From positions 647,841 to 711,840 of the forward strand of contig NZ_BBXC01000008.1 of assembly GCF_001570525.1 (NCBI RefSeq): a DNA stretch of 64,000 nucleotides. Direction: 5' to 3'. This document shows, piece by piece, positions 23,523 to 32,025 of the stretch; the stretch's first letter is position 1; each line of letters starts with the position of its first letter. The DNA is from Herbidospora sakaeratensis (lineage in GTDB: Bacteria > Actinomycetota > Actinomycetes > Streptosporangiales > Streptosporangiaceae). Below the pieces are notes generated by a model. It saw nothing but the letters and a program-made list of their open reading frames with translations, did no database searches and was not told where the DNA came from. The position numbers and the translations under genes are program-made.

Positions 23523-24289
23523 TCGGACCACGATCCGGCGTACAGGGAGGCCGTGATGCCCGCCGACTCCAGGGCCAGCACCTCGTGGGCCGCCGTCACG
23601 CCGCTGCCGCAGTAGGCGCCCACCGGCACACCCTCGACGACGCCCAGGGTGTTGAAACGTTCGCGCAGGAACTCGGGGCGGTGGAAGCGGCCGCCGGGCT
23701 CCAGGTTGTCGGTCGTCGGGGCGTTCACCGCGCCGGGGATGTGGCCGGCCACCGGGTCGACCGGTTCAACCTCGCCCCGGTAGCGCTCGGGGGCGCGGGC
23801 GTCGAGGAGGACGCCGTCGGCGGCCAGGATCGCGGCCTGGTCGGCGGTGATCAGGGGCATGCCGCCGGGACGGGCGGTGAAGTCGCCGGGCGTCACGTCG
23901 GGGCTGTCTTTCGACAGGTCGCCCGGCCACGCGCGGAGGCCGCCGTCGAGCACCCGGACGTCGGGGTGGCCGAAGTAGCGCAGGCACCACCACGCGCGGG
24001 CGGCGGCCAGGGCGTTCCAGTCGTCGTACACGACGACCGGGCGCGCCTGCGAGACGCCGAGCGCGCGCATGGCGGACTCGAACGCGGCGGCCGATGGCAG
24101 CGGGTGCCGGCCGCCCTTGCCCGCCGGGGCGGCGAGGGCGGTGTCGAGGTCGCAGTAGACCGCGCCGGGAAGGTGGCCGAGCGCGTATTCGGCCGGGCCG
24201 GGCGGGCCGCCGAGACGCCAGCGCACGTCGAGGACGGTCACCTCGCCCAGCACGTCGGCGAGGTCGGCGGCGGTGATCAGTGGGCTCAT
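23483..24289 (-). CDS. Sulfurtransferase (two-domain rhodanese)
   Basis: 268 residues with two rhodanese domains in tandem. The N-terminal domain (VTVLDVRWRLGG, AEYALGHLPGAVYCDLD) lacks the active Cys, while the C-terminal domain has it in GAYCGSGVTAAH near residue 236. This loop resembles 3-mercaptopyruvate sulfurtransferases (CGSGVTA) more than thiosulfate enzymes. It moves sulfane sulfur to cyanide or thiols in the cytoplasm. Starts by ATGA overlap with the phosphodiesterase gene; its own end overlaps the EEP gene. Confidence 0.93.
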   Translation of the reverse strand: MSPLITAADLADVLGEVTVLDVRWRLGGPPGPAEYALGHLPGAVYCDLDTALAAPAGKGGRHPLPSAAAFESAMRALGVSQARPVVVYDDWNALAAARAWWCLRYFGHPDVRVLDGGLRAWPGDLSKDSPDVTPGDFTARPGGMPLITADQAAILAADGVLLDARAPERYRGEVEPVDPVAGHIPGAVNAPTTDNLEPGGRFHRPEFLRERFNTLGVVEGVPVGAYCGSGVTAAHEVLALESAGITASLYAGSWSEWITDPSRPVERP

Positions 24290-25371
24290 CGGCGGATCTC
24301 CAGGAAGGGCACGTTCTGTTCGGCGGGGGTGACCGACCCGTGGTAGCCGGTCATCGACCACTCCAGTGGCTCTGCCCGCGACGACGCGATCACAAGCTCG
24401 CCCTCGGCCACGGCCACGACGTCGCCGACCCGGCCCAGCAGGGCGGGGTCGACCGGGCCGAACCAGCCGGAGTCGATCGCCTCCTCCCGGGTGGCGACCC
24501 GGGCCCGGTCGCCGAGCACCGAGCGCCACGTCTGGAAAACCCCGCTGGACGCGCCGGGAGAGGTGTAGAGGTGGCGCAGCCGGGCCTCGCCGCCGACGAG
24601 GGCGACGCCCTCGGTCAGCTCGGGATGGAGGTCGAGGTCGACCTTGTCGGTGGCGTTGATCATGCCGTGGTCGGCGGTGACGTAGAGGACCCCGCCGGGC
24701 GGCAGCGCGGCGGCGAGCCGCTCGGCCAGGCCGTCGACGACCGACAGCTGGTCGAGCCACTCGGGCGAGCCCCAGCCGGTCATGTGGCCCATCGCGTCGA
24801 GCTCGCCGTAATAGCAGGTCACGTAGGCTCTGCGGGTCGCGCGCAGGGCGGCGTGGACGCCGGCCACCCGTTCGTCGAGGGTGTCGGCCGGGATGTAGCG
24901 CACCCCCCGGTAGACCGCCGTGGTGAGGCCGGTGCCGTCGAAGGCGGCGGGCGCGACGTAGGAGGAGGCGACGTCGAAGCGGGCCAGCCGCTGGAACACG
25001 GTGTCGACCGGCTGCCAGGCGAGCGGGTCGACGGGCGGGCCGGCGGTCGTCCAGCGCAGGCAGTTGAGCAGCCGGTTCTCGCCGGGCACCGCGACGGTGA
25101 TGCCGAGCATGCCGTGGTTGCCCGACAACACACCGGTCCCGATGGTGGCCAGGCTCGTGGGGGTCGACGACGGCAGGCCGGCCGTGAGCACCCGGGAGAG
25201 CGCCGCCGACAGGAACGGCGCGCGGGACGGGTGGGCGGTGAGCAGGTCGGCGCCCATGCCGTCGACGATGAGCAGGCACACCTTCTCGGCCGGGTCGAGC
25301 CCCAGGGCGCCGCCGCCGGTTCCGTCGAAGGTGGCGTGGACGGAACCGGCGATGTCGGCGAGGGTGGCCAT
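24286..25371 (-). CDS. Alkaline phosphatase/nucleotide pyrophosphatase superfamily protein
   Basis: 361-residue cytoplasmic type-I phosphodiesterase/phosphatase. Motifs are VCLLIVDGMGADLL with a metal Asp, the nucleophile region SSTPTSLATIGTG where a Thr is the likely phosphate acceptor, and VTADHGMINATDK with metal Asp/His. No signal peptide. Actinobacterial relatives are annotated as nucleotide pyrophosphatases; substrate not established. ATG overlaps the DUF5998 stop as TGATG. Member of a tightly packed minus-strand operon with DUF5998, rhodanese and EEP genes. Confidence 0.88.
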   Translation of the reverse strand: MATLADIAGSVHATFDGTGGGALGLDPAEKVCLLIVDGMGADLLTAHPSRAPFLSAALSRVLTAGLPSSTPTSLATIGTGVLSGNHGMLGITVAVPGENRLLNCLRWTTAGPPVDPLAWQPVDTVFQRLARFDVASSYVAPAAFDGTGLTTAVYRGVRYIPADTLDERVAGVHAALRATRRAYVTCYYGELDAMGHMTGWGSPEWLDQLSVVDGLAERLAAALPPGGVLYVTADHGMINATDKVDLDLHPELTEGVALVGGEARLRHLYTSPGASSGVFQTWRSVLGDRARVATREEAIDSGWFGPVDPALLGRVGDVVAVAEGELVIASSRAEPLEWSMTGYHGSVTPAEQNVPFLEIRR

Positions 25372-25955
25372 CACGTGCGCGCCGTCGCCTCCGACAGGGC
25401 GCGGGCGAAGGCCAGGACGTGGCGCACGGCCTCGGGGCCGTCGGCGGCCTCGCTGACGCGGAGCTGGAGGTCGTCGGCGGTGATCGAGCCGGTGTAGCCG
25501 TGGTCGGCTTCGCAGTTCTCGTCGCCGCAGGTGGCGGGTTCGAGGTCGACGTGGGAGATGGCGCCCCAGCCGATGGTGAGCGTGACCTCGCTGGGGGCGA
25601 CGCCCGGCGAGTAGGACGCCGGGTCGGGGACCAGGCGGGTGAGCGCGACCGACTGGACCCGGCTCAACCGGACCGCCTCGGTGGTCGTGGAGGCGTGGGA
25701 GGCGGGGTTTCCCTCGGCGGGCGGGTGTTCGTCGGTGTGGCAGACGAGCAACCGGGTGGGCGACAACACCAGGACCGTGACGTGCCGGCGGACTTCCATG
25801 GCAGGGTCGAACGTGGCCTCGTGGTGGACGACGTAGGCGCTGACGCTCTCCTTGCCCAGGGCGGAATCGACGGCGTCGGCGACCAGGTCGGGGTAGTAGC
25901 CACTTCGGTCGATGGCCTCGCGCAGACCTGCAGCCGAGACTCGGGTATCCCTCAT
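25371..25955 (-). CDS. DUF5998 family protein
   Basis: 194 residues, soluble, conserved in actinomycetes as DUF5998 with no known function. Visible features are YYPDLVADAVDSAL near the N-terminus, a His-rich VVHHEATFDPAMEVRRH, and a Cys pair in PATCGDENCEAD that may bind metal. ATG at 25955 chosen over an upstream one because it begins the conserved MRDTRVSAAGL-like segment and is followed by the next gene with TGATG coupling. Its neighbours (phosphodiesterase, rhodanese) are commonly near it in Streptomyces-like genomes, as I recall. Confidence 0.85.
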   Translation of the reverse strand: MRDTRVSAAGLREAIDRSGYYPDLVADAVDSALGKESVSAYVVHHEATFDPAMEVRRHVTVLVLSPTRLLVCHTDEHPPAEGNPASHASTTTEAVRLSRVQSVALTRLVPDPASYSPGVAPSEVTLTIGWGAISHVDLEPATCGDENCEADHGYTGSITADDLQLRVSEAADGPEAVRHVLAFARALSEATART

Positions 25956-25998
25956 GGGACCATCCTGCCCTGTCGACCACCCACATTTCACCGGGCAG

Positions 25999-28572
25999 TC
26001 AGGATGGGAGCCGCCTCGGGCCGACGTCCGGCCGCGGCCCGGTGACGGCCTTCAGCACCGCCCGGGCGCCCAGCACATGGACGCCGTTCTCACCCACCAA
26101 GACGGGGTCGAGCCGCAGCGCCGCGACCTGCGGATGCGCGTCGGCCAGCCGCCCGATCCGGCACAGCAGCTCCTCCAGGTCGGCCACCGCGACGGGCGGA
26201 TAGCCGTGCGCGCCGAACAGCAGCGGCGCGGCCTTGGGGGCCCGGACCAGCCCGGCGGCGTCTTCAGCCGTGAGCGGAGCGAGCCGGTAGGCGTCGTCGC
26301 CGAGCAGCCGGGCGGCGATCTCGCCCAGGCCGAACGACACCACGGCCCCGAAGTCCCGGTCCTGCACCGAGGTGATCACCGTCGGCACGGCGGGCTGCGG
26401 CGCCATGCGCTGGACCGCCAGCCGGGGCCCGTAGACCCCTTCCAGGTCCGTGTACGCCCGCGCGACCGCGTCGCCGTCGGGCAGCGCCAGGCGGACCGTC
26501 CCGGCGCGACCGGTGCCGTCCCACTTGACCACCACGGGAAAACCCAGCCGCCCGGCCGCCGCGACCGCCTCCTCGGGCGAGGTCACCGGCTCGGCGGGCC
26601 AGACCTCGACGCCGTAGGCCCGCAGCAGGCCGGTGGCGTCGATCTCGACCGGCTCCTCGACGGCCCGGCAGACGATCTCCCGGGCGGCGACCACGTCGAC
26701 GCCGCCGAGTTCGGGAATCGTGCCCTCGTCGCCGCGTCGCCACTGCGCATGGCGTACCGCCAGGGCGAGGGCCCTGACCGCCTCCTCGGGCGCGGGATAG
26801 GACGGGATCGAACCCCGTGCGGGACCCTCTCCCGGCGCGCGCAGCGCGGCCGGGACCCCGGCCTCGCCCCGGAAGGTGGCCAGCACCGGTTTGCCGCCCT
26901 CCCCCGCGACCCGCACCAGCTCGGCGGCGACCTCGGCGTCGGGGCCGGGCACGGGCGGCATGTAGACGACCACGGCGGCGTCGACGCCGGGCAGCACCGA
27001 CGCGAGGGCCGCGCCGAACTCGGCGGCCCCGGCGCGGGCGCCGAGGTCGGCGGTCGACGGCGCGAGGCCCGCGCTGACGCAGGCGTGGGCGGCCAGCCGG
27101 GCCAGGGCGTCGGAGTTGCTGACGATCCCCACGCGCGGGCCTTCGGGGAGGGGCTGGCAGGCGAGCAGCTGGGCGACGTCGAAGAGCTGGGTGAGGTCGT
27201 CGACCCGGATCACCCCGGCCTGCTCGAACAGGGTCGACACCGCACTGTCGGGCAGGCCGAACTCGGCGGCCTGCGACTTGACCGCCACGATCGGCTTGGT
27301 GCGGGAGATGCGCCGGGCCAGCCGGGTGAACTTGCGCGGGTTGCCCATCGACTCCAGATAGAGGAGCACGACCTCGGTCGCGGGGTCCTCCTCCCAGTAC
27401 TGAAGGAGGTCGTTGCCCGACACGTCGGCCCGGTTCCCGGCGGAGACGAAGGTGGAGATGCCCAGCCCGCGCTGGTCGACGCGGTGCAGCAGAGCGGTGC
27501 CGAGGGCGCCCGACTGGCTGAAGAAGCCGATGCGCCCGCGCGCGGGCAGTTGCCCGGCGAGGGTGGCGTTGAGCTTGATCGACCGGTCGGTGTTGGCGAT
27601 GCCGAGGCAGTTGGGCCCGACGACCCGCATGCCGTAGGCGCGGGAGATGCGCACCAGCTCCTGCTCGCGCCGCAGCCCCTCCTCGCCCGTCTCGGCGAAC
27701 CCGCTGGAGACCACGACCAGCCCCTTGACGCCTTTCTCCGCGCACTCCTCGACGACGTCGAGCACACTCTCGGCCGGGACGGCCACCACCGCCAGGTCGA
27801 CCTCGCCGTCGATCGCCGCCATGTTCTTGTACGCCCGCACCCCCGCGACCGCCCGGACCTCTCTGTGCACCGGGTAGACCGGCCCGGTGAACTCGGCCCG
27901 CAGCAAATTGCGCAGCACGGTCTGGCCGATGCCGCCCGGCTCCCGGCTGGCCCCGATGACGGCCACCGACTCGGGCTTGAGCAGCCGGGCGATCGACCGG
28001 GCCTCGGCGCGGTGCTCGCGCCCGGTCACCACCTCGACCGAGTCGGGGGTGCTGGCGAGGTCGAGGGTCATCCGGACGACGCCGTCCTCGAACGTGCTCT
28101 GCGCGGTGTACCCGGCCTGCCGGAACATCTGGGTCATGCGGTGGTTGGCGGGCAGTACGTCGGCGATGAAGGTCCGGATGCCGCGTTCGCGGGCGGCGGC
28201 CCGCAGATGCTCGAGCAGCACCGCCGCGAGCCCGCGCCCCTGGTGGGCGTCCTCGACCAGGAAGGCCACCTCGGCGTGGTCGGCGGGCTTGACCCGGTCG
28301 TAACGGACCACCGCCACCATCTCGGTTCCGATGGTGGCGATCAGGGCGAGCCGGTCGTTGTAGTCGACCGTGGTGAACCGCGTCACCTCCCGGTCGGAAA
28401 GGCGCGGCCGGGGGCCGAAGAAACGGAAGTAGATCGATTGGGCGGAGAGGCGGGAGTAGAAGGAACGCAACGGTTCGGCGTCATCGGGGCGGATGGGCCG
28501 CAGGTGAGCGGTGCCGCCGTCGGAAAGGACGACGTCGGCCTCCCAGTGCGGCGGATACGCGGGTTCCACCAT
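25999..28572 (-). CDS. GNAT/NDP-forming acyl-CoA synthetase fusion (protein acyltransferase, Pat type)
   Basis: 857 residues. An N-terminal GNAT acetyltransferase domain (about 20-180; acetyl-CoA loop HQGRGLA) is followed by a CoA-binding Rossmann domain (SVAVIGASREPGGIGQTVLRNL), a succinyl-CoA-ligase-like flavodoxin domain (FFSQSGALGTALL) and an ATP-grasp domain near the C-terminus (FPVVVKWDGTGRAGTVRL). In active ADP-forming synthetases a phosphorylated His lies in an SHTG motif; here the matching place reads KSQAAEFGLPD, so that His is missing. Together with the GNAT domain this fits a regulatory lysine acetyltransferase that modifies enzymes such as acetyl-CoA synthetase, like Streptomyces PatA. 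Divergent from pfkB-like gene. Confidence 0.9.
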   Translation of the reverse strand: MVEPAYPPHWEADVVLSDGGTAHLRPIRPDDAEPLRSFYSRLSAQSIYFRFFGPRPRLSDREVTRFTTVDYNDRLALIATIGTEMVAVVRYDRVKPADHAEVAFLVEDAHQGRGLAAVLLEHLRAAARERGIRTFIADVLPANHRMTQMFRQAGYTAQSTFEDGVVRMTLDLASTPDSVEVVTGREHRAEARSIARLLKPESVAVIGASREPGGIGQTVLRNLLRAEFTGPVYPVHREVRAVAGVRAYKNMAAIDGEVDLAVVAVPAESVLDVVEECAEKGVKGLVVVSSGFAETGEEGLRREQELVRISRAYGMRVVGPNCLGIANTDRSIKLNATLAGQLPARGRIGFFSQSGALGTALLHRVDQRGLGISTFVSAGNRADVSGNDLLQYWEEDPATEVVLLYLESMGNPRKFTRLARRISRTKPIVAVKSQAAEFGLPDSAVSTLFEQAGVIRVDDLTQLFDVAQLLACQPLPEGPRVGIVSNSDALARLAAHACVSAGLAPSTADLGARAGAAEFGAALASVLPGVDAAVVVYMPPVPGPDAEVAAELVRVAGEGGKPVLATFRGEAGVPAALRAPGEGPARGSIPSYPAPEEAVRALALAVRHAQWRRGDEGTIPELGGVDVVAAREIVCRAVEEPVEIDATGLLRAYGVEVWPAEPVTSPEEAVAAAGRLGFPVVVKWDGTGRAGTVRLALPDGDAVARAYTDLEGVYGPRLAVQRMAPQPAVPTVITSVQDRDFGAVVSFGLGEIAARLLGDDAYRLAPLTAEDAAGLVRAPKAAPLLFGAHGYPPVAVADLEELLCRIGRLADAHPQVAALRLDPVLVGENGVHVLGARAVLKAVTGPRPDVGPRRLPS

Positions 28573-28720
28573 TCGAGGGTATCTGTGTGCAAACGCGGTG
28601 GTTGGGCAACGGATCCGCATCGACTGTGTACGAGTGTCCGCCTCACCCCCCACGAAGCTTGCAGAAGCTGTTAAGTTTCCGGGGTCAGCGTCGATTTGCA
28701 GTAAGCAAGGTGGTGACATC

Positions 28721-29614
28721 ATGACGCGGGTCGTCGTGGTGGGCGATCTCATGACCGACGCGGTCGCCCGCGCCAGGTATCCGCTCGCCCGGGCAAGCGA
28801 CACTCCGGCCGTGGTGACCATGCACGGCGGCGGTTCGGGGGCGAACATCGCCTCGTGGCTCGCCGTCGAGGGCTCCGAGGTCGCCTTCATCGGGCGCCGC
28901 GGCGCCGACATCACCGGCCGCAACCGCGACATGGAGCTGATGGGCTACGGCGTCGACGCCCGGCTCGTCATGGATCCCGAGCGCCCCACCGGCACCTGTG
29001 TCGTCCTGGTCACCCACAAGGGTGAGCGCACGATGCTCTCCGACCCCGGTGCCAACGCCGCGCTGTCGCCCGAAGACCTGCCCCGCGACCTGTTCACCCA
29101 GGGCAGCCACCTGCACATGTCGGGTTACACGCTGATCTGCGAGGGCTCCCGCGACGCCGGTCTGGCCGCCCTCGACCTGGCCCGCCGGGCGGGCATGTCG
29201 ATCTCGGTCGACTGCGCCTCCTCCGCGCCGGTCGAGCGCACCGGCGCCGAGCCCTTCCTCGAATGGACCCACGGCGCGAAGCTGCTGTTCGCCAACGCCG
29301 ACCAGGCCAAGGTGCTGACCGGCCGCGACGAGCCCGAGGCGGCGGCCAAGGTGCTGACCGCCTGGTTCCCGCAGGTCGTGATCAAGTGCAACGCCGACGG
29401 CGCGCTCTGGTACAGCAACAACCGGTCCGAGGCCGTCAAGGTCCCGGCCGAGCAGGTCGAGCGCGTGGTCGACGGCACCGGCGCGGGCGACGCGTTCGCC
29501 GCCGGGTTCCTGCCGAGCTGGCTCGACGGCAAGCAGCCGGCCGACGCCCTGGCGGCGGGCAACGCGCTGGCCGCCAAGTGCCTGGCCAATCTGGGCGCCC
29601 GGCCCCGCCTCTAG
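28721..29614 (+). CDS. PfkB family carbohydrate kinase
   Basis: 297-residue ribokinase-type sugar or nucleoside kinase. The N-terminal VVVVGDLMTDAV and GGGSGANIASWLA, and the C-terminal anion-hole motif VDGTGAGDAFAAGFL with the catalytic Asp, are intact; PTGTCVVLVTHKGERTML matches the substrate-lid strand. Which sugar it phosphorylates cannot be read. ATG follows a short leader with GGTGG. Homologues beside a Pat-type acyltransferase and a DUF5998 gene are a recurrent actinomycete neighbourhood, but no pathway link is evident. Confidence 0.92.
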   Translation: MTRVVVVGDLMTDAVARARYPLARASDTPAVVTMHGGGSGANIASWLAVEGSEVAFIGRRGADITGRNRDMELMGYGVDARLVMDPERPTGTCVVLVTHKGERTMLSDPGANAALSPEDLPRDLFTQGSHLHMSGYTLICEGSRDAGLAALDLARRAGMSISVDCASSAPVERTGAEPFLEWTHGAKLLFANADQAKVLTGRDEPEAAAKVLTAWFPQVVIKCNADGALWYSNNRSEAVKVPAEQVERVVDGTGAGDAFAAGFLPSWLDGKQPADALAAGNALAAKCLANLGARPRL

Positions 29615-29708
29615 CCGAAAGTACGCCCGGCTACCGGCCGTTGGAACGATCAGGCCGGGGCCGTTGGCGCGATGTGAACGTGTGCCTCCGATCGCGACGA
29701 TCTGAGGC

Positions 29709-30332
29709 ATGACCCTCGTCGCTTCCCCCAGGCGCCCGTGGCTGCTGCCCGCCGGGCTCGTCCTCCTCGGCCTGATCCCGACCCTGGGCGGTGGCATCCG
29801 GCTCGGCGAGCTCTCCGCCGGCGGCCCCGTCACGCCCGACAACGTGCGCTTCTTCGACATGCCGCTGCCGGTCGTGGCCCACATCTTCGGCGCGGTGATC
29901 TACGCGCTGGTGGGGGCGTTCCAGTTCGTCCCGTCACTGCGGCGCGGCCCCTGGCACCGGCGGTCCGGGCGGGTGCTGGTCGTGGCCGGGCTCACCGTGG
30001 CGCTCAGCGGGATCTGGATGGCCCTCTGGTACGACATGCCGGCGTCCGACGACGGGCTGCCGATGACGATCATGCGGGTGGGCGTCGGCGGGGTGATGGC
30101 CTTCGCCATCGGGTACGCCGTCCTGGCGGTCCGCCGGCGCGACTTCACCACCCACCGGGCCTGGATGATCCGCGCCTACGCCCTCGCGATGGGCGCCGGC
30201 ACCCAGGCGTTCACCCACATCCCGTTCGCCGTCGCCGGCGTCACCCCGGACGACACCGGCCGGTTCGCCGCGATGGCCGCCGGGTGGGCGATCAACGCGG
30301 CCGTGGCCGAGTGGGCGATCAGGCGTTCCTGA
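29709..30332 (+). CDS. DUF2306-like membrane protein
   Basis: 207 residues with about six transmembrane helices (near 12-30, 52-74, 85-105, 122-142, 152-175, 185-205). Typical DUF2306 marks are AHIFGAVIYALVGAFQF, RRGPWHRRSGRV and DFTTHRAWMIRAYALAMGAGTQ, whose histidines could bind heme or metal. Function unknown. Its end overlaps the convergent response regulator gene by 14 bases. ATG preceded by a weak purine run. Confidence 0.82.
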   Translation: MTLVASPRRPWLLPAGLVLLGLIPTLGGGIRLGELSAGGPVTPDNVRFFDMPLPVVAHIFGAVIYALVGAFQFVPSLRRGPWHRRSGRVLVVAGLTVALSGIWMALWYDMPASDDGLPMTIMRVGVGGVMAFAIGYAVLAVRRRDFTTHRAWMIRAYALAMGAGTQAFTHIPFAVAGVTPDDTGRFAAMAAGWAINAAVAEWAIRRS

Positions 30333-30954
30333 TCCGGCCGGTCTCGTAGGCCCACATCGCGATCTCGACCCGGTTGCGGGCGCCGAGCTTGGCCATCAGG
30401 CTCGCGACGTGGGTCTTCACCGTGCTGACCGAGATGTGCAGCTCGTCGGCGATCTCGTGGTTGGTGCGGCCGCGGGCCACGGTCGTGATGATCTGCTCCT
30501 CGCGGTCGGTCAGCGGCTCGAACGGCTGGACCGGGTCGGCCGCGCCGGCGAAGGCGCGCAGCAGGCGGGCCGTGACGTTGGGCGCGATCAGGGCGTCACC
30601 GGCCGCCGCGGCCCTGATCGCCTGCGCGAGCAGCGCCGACCCGGCGTCCTTCAGCAGGAAGCCCCGGGCGCCCGCGCGCAGCGCGGCGTAGACGTACTCG
30701 TCGAGGTCGAAGGTGGTGATGACGACCACGGCGACCTCGCGGGAGAGCTCGCGGGTGGCGTCGATGCCGTTCAGGCCCGGCATGCGGATGTCGAGCAGGC
30801 ACACGTCGGGTCTCAGCCGGCGGGCCAGTTCGACCGCGCGGCGGCCGTCGGCGGCCTCGCCGACGACCTCGATGTCGTCCTGGGCCTCCAGGATCATCAC
30901 CAGGCCGGTCCGGACGATCTCCTGGTCGTCGGCCACGATCACGCGAATGGTCAT
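30319..30954 (-). CDS. NarL/LuxR-type response regulator
   Basis: 211 residues. The receiver domain (1-120) has the acidic pair DDQE, phospho-acceptor Asp in VCLLDIRMPG and Lys in FLLKDAG. The LuxR HTH domain (150-205) carries PLTDREEQIITTVARGRTNHEIADEL and VSTVKTHVASLMAKLG. Partner of the histidine kinase upstream, with a four-base ATGA overlap. Targets are unknown; the nearest candidates are the DUF2306 membrane protein and the GH10 enzyme. Confidence 0.95.
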   Translation of the reverse strand: MTIRVIVADDQEIVRTGLVMILEAQDDIEVVGEAADGRRAVELARRLRPDVCLLDIRMPGLNGIDATRELSREVAVVVITTFDLDEYVYAALRAGARGFLLKDAGSALLAQAIRAAAAGDALIAPNVTARLLRAFAGAADPVQPFEPLTDREEQIITTVARGRTNHEIADELHISVSTVKTHVASLMAKLGARNRVEIAMWAYETGRIRNA

Positions 30955-32021
30955 GCGGTCCTCGGGAGCACGGCGGTGACGGTCCAGCCACGGCCGGGGG
31001 CGGGGCCCGCCTCGCAGGTGCCGCCGAGGAGGGTGGCGCGTTCGGCCATGCCGAGCAGACCATAACCCGTCGCGCCGGCCGACGGGGCCTCGCCGTCGTC
31101 GGTCACCCGCAGCCTGACCCGGTCGCCGTCGGCCGCGACGAGCACGTGGATGCGGGTGGCGTGGCGGGCGTGCCGCCGGGCGTTGGTGACCGACTCCTGG
31201 GCCAGCCGGAAGATCGCGGCGTCGGTCGGGGGCGGCAGGGCGCCGAGGTCGCCGGCCACCTCGACGTCGACCGGCACACCCGAGCCCTTCTGGAGCTCCG
31301 GCAGGTCGGCGACGCCGCGCGCCGGGTCGAGGTCGGCGGGGTGGCGCAGCACCCGGACCATCGTCCGCATCTCGGCCAGCGCCCGGGACGCCTCGGCCTC
31401 GATGACCTTCAGCGCCTCCACGGCCGCGCCGGGGTCCTTCTCCGCGCGGGCGAGCCCGGCCTGGGCCCGGATCGCCATCGCCGACACGTGGTGGGCGACG
31501 GTGTCGTGCAGGTCGCGGGCCAGGCGTTCGCGTTCGAGCAGCTTCACCTGCTCACGGTCGCGCTGCTGGACCCGGACCCGGAACCGGACGGCGAGGCCGG
31601 CGAGCAGCGCGATCGAGACCACGGCGAGCGCGCCGACCAGGTCGCCGGGCACCGGCACCGACAGCACGACGTTGCCCGCCATCAGCGCCGCGCCCGCCAG
31701 GACCTCGCGCCCCGACCCCCACCGGCCCAGCGTGTAGGGCAGGACCAGCAGGTACACCGCCGTGTAGGGGTCGGCGGGGCCGCCCATCAGCCGGTCGGCC
31801 ACGAGGGTGCCGCCGAAGGCGATCACCACCACGAGCAGCGGATGCGACCGCCGCCACCACAACGTCGGCGCCAGCACGAGCGTCAGCGCCACCACCGGCC
31901 ACGGCAGCTCCGGCCGCAGCGCCCCTTCGAGCACCACGGCCGGGACCAGCAGGCCGATCAGCGCGTGATCACGCCAGACCCTCTTCGGGGGAGGCGGAAA
32001 CGGACGCGGCTCGTTCCACAC
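30951..32021 (-). CDS. Membrane sensor histidine kinase (HisKA_3)
   Basis: 356 residues. The N-terminal 150 residues hold about five hydrophobic segments (LIGLLVPAVVLEG, VVALTLVLAP, LLVVVIAFGGTLV, AVVSIALLAGLAV). The HisKA_3 dimerisation helix has the phospho-His in RERLARDLHDTVAHHVS. A HATPase_c domain follows (RLAQESVTNARRH N-box and GYGLLGMAERATLLGG). Short extracytoplasmic loops mean it may sense the membrane itself. Coupled to its response regulator by ATGA overlap. Confidence 0.93.
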   Translation of the reverse strand: MWNEPRPFPPPPKRVWRDHALIGLLVPAVVLEGALRPELPWPVVALTLVLAPTLWWRRSHPLLVVVIAFGGTLVADRLMGGPADPYTAVYLLVLPYTLGRWGSGREVLAGAALMAGNVVLSVPVPGDLVGALAVVSIALLAGLAVRFRVRVQQRDREQVKLLERERLARDLHDTVAHHVSAMAIRAQAGLARAEKDPGAAVEALKVIEAEASRALAEMRTMVRVLRHPADLDPARGVADLPELQKGSGVPVDVEVAGDLGALPPPTDAAIFRLAQESVTNARRHARHATRIHVLVAADGDRVRLRVTDDGEAPSAGATGYGLLGMAERATLLGGTCEAGPAPGRGWTVTAVLPRTA

Positions 32022-32025
32022 GCCG

